A DNA stretch of 32,222 nt from NCBI GenBank assembly GCA_964651395.1, contig CAZYXZ010000035.1:1-32222 (forward strand). The letters run 5' to 3'. Source of the stretch: CAZYXZ01 sp964651395. GTDB lineage: Bacteria > Actinomycetota > Actinomycetes > BP-191. Under the pieces are notes generated by a model. That model ran no database searches, was not told the origin of the DNA, and saw only the letters and a list, made by a program, of their open reading frames with translations. The stretch's first letter is position 1, and each line of letters starts with the position of its first letter. Below, in pieces: positions 16,015 to 23,337 of this stretch. The position numbers were made by a program, and so were the translations under genes.

Positions 16015-16812
16015 TCAGCCCACCTTGCGAGCCCGTCTGCGCAGGTGCAGCCGCCAGCCGAGCGCGGCTGCGCCGAGCCCGACGGCGGCACCCGCCAGCA
16101 CGGGGGCGCTCGGTGACGGAAGGTGCACGCGGGACCGGAGTGACACCGGCCGGGTGAATGTCCGGATCGGCCAGCCGCGCTCGACGGCCACCCTCCGCAG
16201 CGCCTTGTCCGGGTTCACCGCGACCGGGTGGCCGACCTCCTCGAGCATCGGCAGGTCCGTGTGGGAGTCGCTGTACGCGTACGACGAGCTCAGGTCGTAG
16301 CCCTCGGTGCGGGCCAGCTCGCGGATCGCCTCCGCCTTGTGCGGGCCGTAGGCGTAGAAGTCGATCTCGCCGGTGTACCTGCCGTCGACGACCTCCATGC
16401 GGGTCCCGATGGCGTGCTGGGCGCCGACCATCTCGGCCACCCCTCGGACGATGTCCTCCCCGGAGGAGGAGATGATCACGACGTCGCGGCCGGCCGCGCG
16501 GTGCTCCTCGATCAGCTGCACCGCCTCGTCGTACACGAGCGGGTCGACCACCTCGTGCAGCGTCTCGGCGACGATGTCCGCGACCTGCTGGGCGTCCCAG
16601 CCGATGCACAGCTCCTTGAGGTAGTCGCGCGCCTGGTCCATGCGGTCGGCGTCGGCCCCGTTGAGCAGGTACAGGAACTGGCCGATGGTCGTGCGCACGA
16701 TGGCCTTCCGGCCGATCAGCCCGCCCTCATAGAAGGGCCGGCCGAAGGCCAGGCTGCTCGACTTCGCGATCAGCGTCTTGTCCAGGTCGAAGAACGCCGC
16801 GGCCCTGCTCAT
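16015..16812 (-). CDS. HAD-IB family phosphatase with C-terminal membrane segment
   Basis: A 265-residue SerB-like HAD hydrolase. Motif I is FFDLDKTLI (Asp9, Asp11), motif II lies in VIISSSGED, and motif III is YSDSHTDLPML. A C-terminal hydrophobic stretch (APVLAGAAVGLGAAALGW) with a basic end suggests a membrane tail. The ATG giving MSRAAAFFD was chosen; the longer open frame upstream covers the promoter. A possible -10 (TATTCT) 7 bases ahead of the ATG suggests a leaderless message. It corresponds to Rv3661 and the SCO3558 morphological-differentiation-associated protein as I recall. It is divergent from ssd across a 394-base gap, with the Ms1-like RNA downstream. Confidence 0.9.
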   Translation of the reverse strand: MSRAAAFFDLDKTLIAKSSSLAFGRPFYEGGLIGRKAIVRTTIGQFLYLLNGADADRMDQARDYLKELCIGWDAQQVADIVAETLHEVVDPLVYDEAVQLIEEHRAAGRDVVIISSSGEDIVRGVAEMVGAQHAIGTRMEVVDGRYTGEIDFYAYGPHKAEAIRELARTEGYDLSSSYAYSDSHTDLPMLEEVGHPVAVNPDKALRRVAVERGWPIRTFTRPVSLRSRVHLPSPSAPVLAGAAVGLGAAALGWRLHLRRRARKVG

Positions 16813-16819
16813 GGCGCAC

Positions 16820-16830
16820 AGAATAATTCT
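16820..16830 (-). promoter_or_regulatory. -10 and palindrome before the HAD gene
   Basis: AGAATAATTCT is a perfect 11-base palindrome. On the minus strand it contains TATTCT, ending 7 bases before the start codon, as in leaderless actinobacterial promoters. No clear -35. Confidence 0.35.
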
Positions 16831-16871
16831 TGGACTCGTGTGTTTGGGGACGTGAGCGCCGGGGAAACGCA

Positions 16872-17048
16872 CTAGGCGAGTACGTCGTCCGGGGGCGCGG
16901 GGGGTGCACGCATGACTTGCTTCCTTCCTTCCCCACGGCGATGCCGGTATGGCCCTCCGGGCAGGTTTGTCCGGGCGTCCGCGCTGGGTAGTGGCGAGGC
17001 AACGAGCACCACCAAGGGGATGAGGACGAGAACGACACCCTGATCTGG
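16872..17048 (-). other. possible frameshifted small secreted cysteine peptide (weak)
   Basis: Within the 394-base gap between HAD and ssd, the minus strand shows coding-like segments in two frames. One frame encodes a signal-like run (VVLVLIPLVVLVASPLPSADA, about 16977-17039), then loses GC3 bias. A second frame carries on with TCPEGHTGIAVGKEGSKSCV, a cysteine-bounded motif with good GC3. The first frame resumes for PPAPPDDVLA and a stop at 16872-16874. No single open frame joins them and no ribosome site is clear. It may be a decayed or mis-sequenced small exported protein, or chance. On the plus strand a 43-codon frame (from 16913) also ends just before the hairpins. Confidence 0.25.
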
Positions 17049-17117
17049 TCTGGCTTCAACCCCCCCGGAGCCAGATCCCTGGACGACCCCCGCTAACCCC
17101 CCCGGCGGGGGTCGTCC
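17049..17117. terminator. two tandem strong stem-loops between HAD and ssd
   Basis: The first hairpin is TCTGGCT (17049-17055) with AGCCAGA (17069-17075). The second has a perfect 13-base stem, GGACGACCCCCGC (17081-17093) with GCGGGGGTCGTCC (17105-17117). They lie between divergent genes, where a terminator has no obvious gene to serve. Either an unannotated transcript ends here on the plus strand, or they block readthrough or form a 5' leader on the minus strand. Confidence 0.6.
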
Positions 17118-17148
17118 CATGTCCGGACTGTGTTGACGGGCTTCGTGC

Positions 17149-17160
17149 TGTCCACAGATC
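17149..17160 (+). promoter_or_regulatory. shared Tad-locus motif, copy 1 (before ssd)
   Basis: TGTCCACAGATC, 46 bases before the ssd ATG. It recurs with at most one change before the pilin (21763) and tadE (22892). With its preceding C it matches the DnaA box TTGTCCACA at 8 of 9 positions, but spacing to the genes suggests promoter or operator use. Confidence 0.45.
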
Positions 17161-17206
17161 CAGTCGCCGGGGCATCTGCCACAGGTCGCACCACCACCCT
17201 GCTCAC

Positions 17207-18274
17207 ATGAGCCGTCCTCTTGTCGTCACGACGTCGTCCGCGCTGCTCGACGACCTGTTGCGGCTGGCCGCGGTGGCCGGCATCGAGGTGGAGGTCGCCC
17301 CCGACGGCGCCGCCGCCCGGCGCGCCTGGGCGGCCGCCCCGCTCGTCCTCGTGGGGCACGACCTGATCGACGCCATGACCGCCGCCGGTCTGCCGCGTCG
17401 GCCTGACGTCGTCGTGGTCAGCACCGACCTCGACGACGCGTCGGTCTGGCGGCGGGCCGTCGAGGTGGGCGCCGACCACGTCGCATTCCTGCCCGACGGG
17501 GAGGCGTGGGTGCTCGACCGGCTGGCCGAGACCGTGAGCCCCGGCAACGCCGGGCGGCTGGTCACGGTGCTCGGTGGACGGGGCGGCGCGGGCGCGACCA
17601 GCCTCGCCGTCGCCCTGGCGATCACCGGCAACCGCATCGGCTGGCGCACCCTGCTGGTCGACGGCGACCCGCTGGCCGGGGGCATCGACCTCGTGCTCGG
17701 TGGTGAGAGCCAGCGTGGTCCGCGCTGGCCGGAGGTGCTCGGCGCCGACCGGTCGCCCGGCCCGACGCTCACCGACGCGCTGCCTCGGATGCACGAGCTC
17801 AGCGTGCTGTCCTGGGGACGCGACGACACGGCCACCATCCCGCCGGACGCCATGGCCGCCCTGCTGGCGACCGGGCGGCGGGGGAGCGACCTGGTGGTCG
17901 TCGACCTCCCCCGTTGCTTCGACGAAGCCGCGTGCGCCGCGCTCGGGCAGTCGACGACGACGCTGATCGTCGTGCCGGCGGAGATCCGGGCCGTCGCGGC
18001 CGCGACGCGGGTCGCGACCCAGGCGGCGCGCTATGCGAAGGACCTGCGGATCGTCGTCCGCGAGCCCGCGCCGTCCGGGTTGAGCGGTCGGGACGTGGCG
18101 GCGTCGATCGGCCTCCCGCTGGCCGGCTGGCTCAAGGAGGAGAAGGGTCTCGATGTCGCGCTGGAGAACGGCGACCCGCCGGCGGCCGGCGGACGTGGCC
18201 ATCTGGCCGGCTTCGCCAGGCAGCTGCTCACCGAGCTCCTCGGGCCCGTGCCCTCGGGTGTCTCGCGGCGATGA
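17207..18274 (+). CDS. ssd: Ssd/CpaE-like (TadZ) MinD-family protein of the Tad locus
   Basis: A 355-residue ParA/MinD-superfamily protein thought to position the Tad pilus machine; the mycobacterial homologue Rv3660c is named Ssd for its effect on septation. Residues about 1-110 form a receiver-like domain (LVVTTSSALLDDLL, PDVVVVSTDLDD). The ATPase-like domain follows with GGRGGAGATS (123-132), where the deviant Walker A normally reads KGGxGK(S/T): the signature lysines are replaced by Arg125 and Ala130, so ATP hydrolysis is doubtful. LVDGDPLAGGIDLVLGG is the A' region. It overlaps tadA by ATGA. It is divergent from the HAD gene and preceded by the TGTCCACAG motif. Confidence 0.88.
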   Translation: MSRPLVVTTSSALLDDLLRLAAVAGIEVEVAPDGAAARRAWAAAPLVLVGHDLIDAMTAAGLPRRPDVVVVSTDLDDASVWRRAVEVGADHVAFLPDGEAWVLDRLAETVSPGNAGRLVTVLGGRGGAGATSLAVALAITGNRIGWRTLLVDGDPLAGGIDLVLGGESQRGPRWPEVLGADRSPGPTLTDALPRMHELSVLSWGRDDTATIPPDAMAALLATGRRGSDLVVVDLPRCFDEAACAALGQSTTTLIVVPAEIRAVAAATRVATQAARYAKDLRIVVREPAPSGLSGRDVAASIGLPLAGWLKEEKGLDVALENGDPPAAGGRGHLAGFARQLLTELLGPVPSGVSRR

Positions 18275-19446
18275 GCCGGGAGCACCTCGCCGAGCGCGTG
18301 CGGCAGCGCCTCGCGGAAGAGGACGGCCCGGTCACGCCGGCCCGCCTCGCCGCTGCCGTCCGTCTGGAGGGCGGCCTCGCCTCGGGTGACGAGCTGGCCG
18401 TCCTTCGCGAGCTGCAGGACGAGGTGATCGGCGCCGGTCCGCTCGCGCACCTGCTGCGGGAGGACGACGTCACCGATGTCCTGGTCAACGCCCCCGACGA
18501 GGTCTGGGTGGACCGCGGCCACGGTCTCGAGCGCAGCGACGTGCGTTTCGCCGACGATGCCGCCGTGCGGCGGCTGGTGCAGCGCCTGCTCGTGCCGACG
18601 GGCCGGCGGCTGGACCTGGCGCAGCCATGGGTCGATGCGCGGCTGCCCGACGGCAGCCGGCTGCACGCGGTGCTCAGCCCGGTCGCGACCCGGGCGACCT
18701 GTGTCTCGCTCCGGACGTTGCGGCGGCAGAGCTTCACCCTCGACGACCTCGTCGAGCGGGGCACGCTCGACCCGCCTATGGCCGCCGTACTACGGGCGGT
18801 CGTCGCTGCCCGGCTGGCGGTCGTCGTGTCCGGCGGCACCGGGACCGGCAAGACGACGCTGCTGGCGTGCCTGCTCGGGGAGGTCGACCCTCGTGAGCGG
18901 ATCGTCGTCGTGGAGGACGCCGCCGAGCTTCGGCCGGCCAGGCCGCACGTCGTCGGGCTCGAGGCCCGGCCGCCGAACGTCGAGGGGTCTGGCGAGGTCA
19001 CCTTGCGCGACCTCGTCCGGCAGGCGATGCGCATGCGGCCGGACCGGCTGGTGGTCGGCGAGGTACGCGGCGGCGAGGTCGTCGACATGCTCGGCGCGCT
19101 GAACACCGGTCACGAGGGCGGCCTCACGACCGTCCACGCCAACACGTGCGCCGACGTGCCCGCGCGCCTCGAAGCGCTAGCGGCGGCGGCGGGCCTGCCG
19201 CGTGACGCCCTGCACGCGCAGCTCGTCGCAGCGGTGGACGTCGGGGTACACCTGCGCCGCGACCGAGGCGGCCGGCGCCAGGTCAGCGAGGTGTCCCTCG
19301 TGCGCCGGGCCGTGCTCGGCGGTGTGGAGATGGTGCCGGCCGTCGTGATGACTGTGGCCGGCACGCGGTGCTCCGGCGCCGGCGCGGCGCTGCGTGCCCG
19401 GTGCGAGCTGCGCGGCGCGGACTGCGCCGACTGGCCGCCGGGATGA
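18271..19446 (+). CDS. tadA: TadA/CpaF-type secretion ATPase
   Basis: A 391-residue cytoplasmic hexameric ATPase that powers Flp/Tad pilus assembly. Walker A is GGTGTGKTT (188-196), the Asp-box VVVEDAAEL is near 212-220, Walker B-like VVGEVRGGE is at 261-269, and the His-box HEGGLTTVHAN is at 281-291. The N-terminal domain has GAGPLAHLL and the VTDVLVNAPDEVWVDR strand pair typical of CpaF. It starts at ATG inside the ssd stop (ATGA) and overlaps tadB by ATGA, so ssd-tadA-tadB-tadC is one coupled unit. It matches Rv3659c. Confidence 0.95.
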   Translation: MSREHLAERVRQRLAEEDGPVTPARLAAAVRLEGGLASGDELAVLRELQDEVIGAGPLAHLLREDDVTDVLVNAPDEVWVDRGHGLERSDVRFADDAAVRRLVQRLLVPTGRRLDLAQPWVDARLPDGSRLHAVLSPVATRATCVSLRTLRRQSFTLDDLVERGTLDPPMAAVLRAVVAARLAVVVSGGTGTGKTTLLACLLGEVDPRERIVVVEDAAELRPARPHVVGLEARPPNVEGSGEVTLRDLVRQAMRMRPDRLVVGEVRGGEVVDMLGALNTGHEGGLTTVHANTCADVPARLEALAAAAGLPRDALHAQLVAAVDVGVHLRRDRGGRRQVSEVSLVRRAVLGGVEMVPAVVMTVAGTRCSGAGAALRARCELRGADCADWPPG

Positions 19447-20216
19447 CAGCGGTGCTGCTTGCCGGGCTGGCCGCGTGGCTGGCCTGGCCCGTGCCGCGCG
19501 CGGCGCGGCTGGCCGGCCTGACCCGAGGGCGGGCTCCGGCACGCCCAGCCGGTCGCACCCCTGTCCTGCTCGCCGCGTGGGCGGCCGCGACGCTGCTGGT
19601 CGGGCCGGGACTGGCGGTCGTGCTCACGCTGGCCGGCTGGTGCACGTCGGTCGGCTACCGACGCCAGGCGGCCGGCCGCGAGCGGGACCGGGTGAGTGCC
19701 GCCGCTCCGGGCTGCTGCCGCGCGCTGGCTGCGGAGCTTCGGGCCGGGGCCGACCCCGGTGCCGCGCTGCGGGCCGCCGCTGAACTCGCGCCGCCGGCGC
19801 TGGCCGCGCACCTCATGCGGGCCGGGTCCGCCGCGGCGCTGGGCCTGGACGTCGCGGACCTGCTCGCGCACCCCCCGCCCGCGGCGGCGGGACTGGCGCC
19901 GCTCGGCGCGTGCTGGCGGGTCGGCGCCGGGGCGGGAGCCGGACTGGCTGCAGCAGTCGAGCGGTTCGCCCAGGGACTGGCCGCCGACGAGCGATGCCGC
20001 CGCGAGATCGCCGCGCAGCTGGCCGGACCGCGGGCCTCCGCACTCCTGCTCGCCGGGCTGCCCGCGGCCGGCCTGCTGCTGGCCGTCGTGGTGGGCGCGG
20101 CGCCGACCCGCTTCCTGGGCAGCTCCCTCGGCCTGGCCTGCCTGACCGCCGGACTGGCCCTCGACGCCGCCGGCCTGGCCTGGACCCGGGCGTTGGCCCG
20201 CAGCGCGCAGTCGTGA
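19443..20216 (+). CDS. tadB: TadB-like inner-membrane pilus platform protein
   Basis: A 257-residue type II secretion F-domain protein, half of the membrane platform on which the pilus is built. It has N-terminal hydrophobic helices (TAVLLAGLAAWLAW, and ATLLVGPGLAVVLTLAGW), a cytoplasmic helical T2SF domain with CRALAAELRAGADPGAALRAA, and C-terminal helices (SALLLAGLPAAGLLLAVVVG, and LGLACLTAGLALDAAGLAW). It is very Ala/Leu rich. It starts within the tadA stop and ends in a GTGA overlap with tadC. Confidence 0.9.
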   Translation: MTAVLLAGLAAWLAWPVPRAARLAGLTRGRAPARPAGRTPVLLAAWAAATLLVGPGLAVVLTLAGWCTSVGYRRQAAGRERDRVSAAAPGCCRALAAELRAGADPGAALRAAAELAPPALAAHLMRAGSAAALGLDVADLLAHPPPAAAGLAPLGACWRVGAGAGAGLAAAVERFAQGLAADERCRREIAAQLAGPRASALLLAGLPAAGLLLAVVVGAAPTRFLGSSLGLACLTAGLALDAAGLAWTRALARSAQS

Positions 20217-20944
20217 TCGCCGCGCTGCTGGTCGCCGTCGCGGTGCTGCTGGCGTGGCGACCGGGCCGACGGGCCCAGCTGCTCGCGCGGCTCGACCGGG
20301 CACCCACCCCGCGTGACGCGAGGCGGTCCGGCGTACCCGCCGGGCCGGCGGCCCGCCGGACGGCGGCCGTCCTCGGCGGTCTGGGACTGGCGGCGGTCGC
20401 CGGCGGGGTCGCCGGTCTGCTGCTCGGCGCATTCGCGGCAGTCGCCGTTCATCGACTGCTCGTGCGGCTGCCCAGCCGGGCGCAGCAGCTCCGGCTGCGC
20501 CGTGTGGAACGCGACCTCCCGCTGGCCCTTGACCTGCTCGCCGCCTGCTTCGCGGCCGGTGCGGCACCGTCGCGCGCGTTGGCCGAGGTCGCCCGGGCAT
20601 TGCCCGGCCCCCTCGGCGCCGACCTCACCGTGGTCGCGGGGGTCGCGGCACTGGGCGCGCTGTCGGCGGAGACGTGGGCGGCCTGGCCGGCCGGGCTCCC
20701 CCCGGTCGCGCGACCGGTGGCGGCTGCTTTCGCCCGGGCAGAGGCGACCGGTGCGGCCATCGCTCCGATGCTCGCGGCGCTCGCCGACGACCTGCGCCAC
20801 GGCGAACGCGTGCGCGGCGAGGCAGCCGCGCGGCGGGCGGGGGTGCTCGCGGTCGCGCCGCTGGGCCTGTGCTTCCTGCTCGGGCTGTTCCTGCTCGGGG
20901 TCGTCCCGCTGGTCGCGGGATTGATCGGGGGTGTCATGCCCTGA
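20213..20944 (+). CDS. tadC: TadC-like inner-membrane pilus platform protein
   Basis: A 243-residue second T2SF-domain protein, partner of TadB. An N-terminal helix (IAALLVAVAVLLAW) is followed by a hydrophobic pair near 50-75. The F-domain reads ERDLPLALDLLAACFAAGAAPSRALAEVA, and the C-terminal helix pair is LAVAPLGLCFLLGLFLLGVVPLVAGLIGG. The GTG start lies in the tadB stop (GTGA). It is followed after 12 bases by a methyltransferase gene not known from other Tad loci, so the coupled block ends here. Confidence 0.9.
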   Translation: MIAALLVAVAVLLAWRPGRRAQLLARLDRAPTPRDARRSGVPAGPAARRTAAVLGGLGLAAVAGGVAGLLLGAFAAVAVHRLLVRLPSRAQQLRLRRVERDLPLALDLLAACFAAGAAPSRALAEVARALPGPLGADLTVVAGVAALGALSAETWAAWPAGLPPVARPVAAAFARAEATGAAIAPMLAALADDLRHGERVRGEAAARRAGVLAVAPLGLCFLLGLFLLGVVPLVAGLIGGVMP

Positions 20945-20956
20945 CACCCTCCCGGT

Positions 20957-21739
20957 GTGCCGGACAACTTTCGCAGCGGCCAGCTGTACGAGCCTTACGT
21001 CGGCAGGTGGAGTCGCCTCGTGGCGAGGGACTTCCTCGCCTGGCTGGACGTCGGGGCGGGCGGCGACTGGGTGGACGTCGGCTGCGGCACAGGGGCGCTC
21101 AGTCAGGCCGTCCTCGATGCGACCGCGCCGCGAAGCGTCGTGGGCGTGGACTCCTCCGAGGGGTTCATCGAGCACGCACGCCGCCATGTCGCCGACGACC
21201 GGGTGCGCTTCGAGGTCGGTGACGCGCAGGCCATCGAGGTGCCCGACGGCAGTGCCGACGCCGTGGTGTCGGGGCTGGTCCTGAACTTCGTGCCCGAACC
21301 TCCGCGCATGGCGGCCGAGATGGCGCGCGTCAGCCGAGGCGTCGCGGCGGCCTACGTCTGGGATTACGCCGGCGAGATGCAGCTGATGCGCTACTTCTGG
21401 GACACGGCGGTCGAGCTGGACCCCGCCGCGACACCGGTCGCCGAGAGCGCCCGCTTCACGATGTGCGACCCGCACTCCCTGGCCGCCATCTGGGACGCGG
21501 CCGGGCTGCGTGACGTCGACACGTGCGCGATCGACGTACCGACCGTGTTCGCCGACTTCGATGACTACTGGTCACCCTTCCTCGGCGGCCAGGGGCCCGC
21601 GCCGGCCTACTGCATGTCGCTCGAACCGGCTGCGCGCGACGCGCTGCACGACGCCCTGCACGACCGGCTGCCCGCAGAGCCGGACGGCTCGATCCACCTG
21701 CTCGCCCGCGCCTGGGCGGTCCGCGGCGCCGTCGTCTGA
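20957..21739 (+). CDS. class I SAM-dependent methyltransferase
   Basis: A 260-residue UbiE-like methyltransferase. The SAM motif I is WVDVGCGTGALS (58-69), followed by VGVDSSEGFIEHA (acidic ligand of the ribose) and FEVGDAQAIEVPDGSADAVVSG. The C-terminal part (from about 125) is the variable substrate domain. The GTG start has no ribosome site, and the 12 bases after tadC are C-rich, so it may be translated by reinitiation or have another start. Its substrate is unknown: a small molecule is typical for the family, and a role in pilin modification is only suggested by position. Composition is the same as the neighbours. Confidence 0.85.
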   Translation: MPDNFRSGQLYEPYVGRWSRLVARDFLAWLDVGAGGDWVDVGCGTGALSQAVLDATAPRSVVGVDSSEGFIEHARRHVADDRVRFEVGDAQAIEVPDGSADAVVSGLVLNFVPEPPRMAAEMARVSRGVAAAYVWDYAGEMQLMRYFWDTAVELDPAATPVAESARFTMCDPHSLAAIWDAAGLRDVDTCAIDVPTVFADFDDYWSPFLGGQGPAPAYCMSLEPAARDALHDALHDRLPAEPDGSIHLLARAWAVRGAVV

Positions 21740-21762
21740 GGGCCCGGTGGACGGCCCACATC

Positions 21763-21774
21763 CGTCCACAGATC
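21763..21774 (+). promoter_or_regulatory. shared Tad-locus motif, copy 2 (before the pilin)
   Basis: CGTCCACAGATC, 106 bases before the pilin ATG; identical to the ssd copy in 11 of 12 positions. The 141 bases between the methyltransferase and the pilin hold nothing else recognisable apart from the pilin ribosome site. Confidence 0.4.
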
Positions 21775-21880
21775 TCGGCCGGCCGGGACCTCCGGACCGC
21801 TGTCCCGCCCACCGTGAGCGCACCGGGCCACCGCCCGGGCGCCGGCCGGGGGCAGCCCGGCAACGAGGTGGGAGGCCGTC

Positions 21881-22060
21881 ATGCGCCGCACCAACGCAGT
21901 ACGCCGGACTCGCGACTCCGGCATGACCACGGCGGAGTACGCCGTCGGGACTGTCGCCGCCTGCGGGTTCGGCGGGATCCTCTACAAGGTGCTCACGGGT
22001 GAGCACGTCACCAACCTGATCGGCCAGCTGATCAACAAGGCGCTGTCCTGGCTGTTCTAG
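21881..22060 (+). CDS. Flp/Tad-type prepilin (DUF4244-like)
   Basis: A 59-residue pilin subunit, the probable major filament protein. A short basic leader (MRRTNAVRRTRDSG) ends in Gly14, the prepilin peptidase site. The mature N-terminus MTTAEYAVGTVAACGF has Glu at +5 and Tyr at +6, the hallmark of Flp pilins, and runs into a hydrophobic helix; the protein ends NKALSWLF. A GGGAGG ribosome site lies 5 bases before the ATG. It is the position of Rv3656c. The gene is followed by a convergent membrane protein gene. No prepilin peptidase (TadV/CpaA) is encoded in the window. Confidence 0.9.
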   Translation: MRRTNAVRRTRDSGMTTAEYAVGTVAACGFGGILYKVLTGEHVTNLIGQLINKALSWLF

Positions 22061-22088
22061 GCGGGGCAGCCGGCTCCCGGCCCGGGCG

Positions 22089-22841
22089 TCAGCCCGCGGC
22101 CGGGACCGGCAGCAGCTCGAGGCGCGTCCCGACCTTCACCCGCAGGCAGTTGCCGTCCGCAGCGGCCGCCTCGACGACGCCGAGCCGGTCCAGGTCACCG
22201 GAGATGCCGTCGACCTGCACCCGCTCGAGGCGGCGGAAGCACGGTTCGCCGTCGCCTGTGGTCGGCTGGGTGGTGTTCGGCTCGAAGAGCACGACGATGT
22301 AGAGCGGTCGCTGCGTCAGACGGTTGCGCACGGCGTAGACGGCCGCGCGGGTCGCCGCTATGCGCCGGTCGGCAGCCTGCGCGTCGGCGGTTCGCTTGAG
22401 CGCGTCGGTCTTGCTCAGCTCGGCCTGACGGACGCCGTACGGCACGAGGTTGAGCACGGCGAAGGCTGCGGTGGCGAGCGTCGCCGTCGCCGTCCACCAC
22501 CACGATCGCGCGTGCTCGCTCCGCAGCGCGCGCGTGGCCCGGAAGAAGAAGACGGCGGCGATCGTCAGCAGCACGAACGCGATGGGCGGCTGGATGCCGG
22601 CAAAGGTCCAGACCCAGGTCCAGTAGAGGACGACGACGGCGCCGCCGGCGCGCACGTCGCGCTGGCGCGTGGCATCCCCGAGCAGCAGTGCCATGGCGAT
22701 CAGCCCGGTGAAGAAGAAGCCGAAACGAGGTGCGACGCCTCCGAGGAGCAGCAGGAACGCCGTGCTCCGCCACCACGGGCGCGGTCCCGGGGCGGGCGCG
22801 CGGCCCACGTCGTCCGTGTCAGCGGTCTCGGTGTCGGTCAC
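22089..22841 (-). CDS. unknown membrane protein, antisense within the Tad locus
   Basis: A 250-residue protein with an acidic N-terminus (TDTETADTDD), about four hydrophobic segments (STAFLLLLGGVAP, FGFFFTGLIAMALLLG, IAFVLLTIAAVFFF, WTATATLATAAFAVLNLVPYG), and a soluble C-terminal domain of about 115 residues with two cysteines (EPCFRRLERV, DGNCLRVKVG) ending in VGTRLELLPVPAAG. The GTG at 22841 was chosen because the frame upstream is an Arg/Ala-rich shadow of tadE. It lies on the opposite strand between the pilin and tadE, 28 bases from the pilin stop. I do not recognise the family. Confidence 0.65.
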   Translation of the reverse strand: MTDTETADTDDVGRAPAPGPRPWWRSTAFLLLLGGVAPRFGFFFTGLIAMALLLGDATRQRDVRAGGAVVVLYWTWVWTFAGIQPPIAFVLLTIAAVFFFRATRALRSEHARSWWWTATATLATAAFAVLNLVPYGVRQAELSKTDALKRTADAQAADRRIAATRAAVYAVRNRLTQRPLYIVVLFEPNTTQPTTGDGEPCFRRLERVQVDGISGDLDRLGVVEAAAADGNCLRVKVGTRLELLPVPAAG

Positions 22842-22891
22842 CCGCGCAGTCTGCCGTGCGCCGTCCACCGCTGCCTCCCGGCCGCTTCCGA

Positions 22892-22903
22892 TGTCCACAG
22901 CTC
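22892..22903 (+). promoter_or_regulatory. shared Tad-locus motif, copy 3 (before tadE)
   Basis: TGTCCACAGCTC, 47 bases before the tadE ATG, almost the same spacing as before ssd (46). One base differs from the ssd copy. Confidence 0.45.
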
Positions 22904-22950
22904 CGCCGCCTCCCGCCACCCGTCCGCCCGCGACGCGGCAGGGTCGTGCC

Positions 22951-23337
22951 ATGCCCAGCCGACGTACGCACCGGGGGGACCGCGGGAGCATCACGGCCGA
23001 GACCGCCGTGGTGCTCCCGCTCCTCGTGCTGCTGTTCGTCACGGCGCTGTGGGGGCTGCTGCTGGTCACGGCCCAGCTCGGCGTCGTCGACGCCGCGCGG
23101 TCCGGCGCCCGGGCGGCCGCACGGGGTGAGGCCGATGCGCAGATCCACGACCGTGTCACTCAGGCCCTCGGTGGTCCGGCCGAGGTGCAGGTGACCCGCG
23201 GCGACTCCGTGGTCGTGACCGTGCGCCGGCGGGTCGTGCCGCCCTGGACCGGGTTACGCCGGTTCTGGCCGGGTGTCGTGCTCCACGCGCGCGCGGTGAC
23301 CGTGCCGGAGCCGACGCACGGAGGCGGAGGGCCATGA
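22951..23337 (+). CDS. tadE: TadE-like minor pseudopilin
   Basis: A 128-residue protein. The leader MPSRRTHRGDRG ends at Gly12; the mature start SITAETAVVLPLL has Glu at +5, as in TadE pseudopilins cleaved by the Tad prepilin peptidase. The hydrophobic helix runs from about 17 to 40 (VVLPLLVLLFVTALWGLLLV), followed by the conserved VVDAARSGARAAARG and a strand-rich C-terminal domain. It overlaps the next gene by ATGA. It is the position of Rv3655c. The expected role is minor filament subunit or assembly initiator. Confidence 0.9.
   Translation: MPSRRTHRGDRGSITAETAVVLPLLVLLFVTALWGLLLVTAQLGVVDAARSGARAAARGEADAQIHDRVTQALGGPAEVQVTRGDSVVVTVRRRVVPPWTGLRRFWPGVVLHARAVTVPEPTHGGGGP

Noticed and set aside
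15744..16091. 115-codon open frame on the minus strand across the Ms1-like region
   Set aside because: No family resemblance, poor codon bias, overlaps the HAD 3' end, and the segment is better explained by RNA structure.
16873..17117. ydaO-type c-di-AMP riboswitch or other known riboswitch in the HAD-ssd gap
   Set aside because: The conserved core sequences as I know them are absent on both strands; the G-rich runs belong to simple hairpins.
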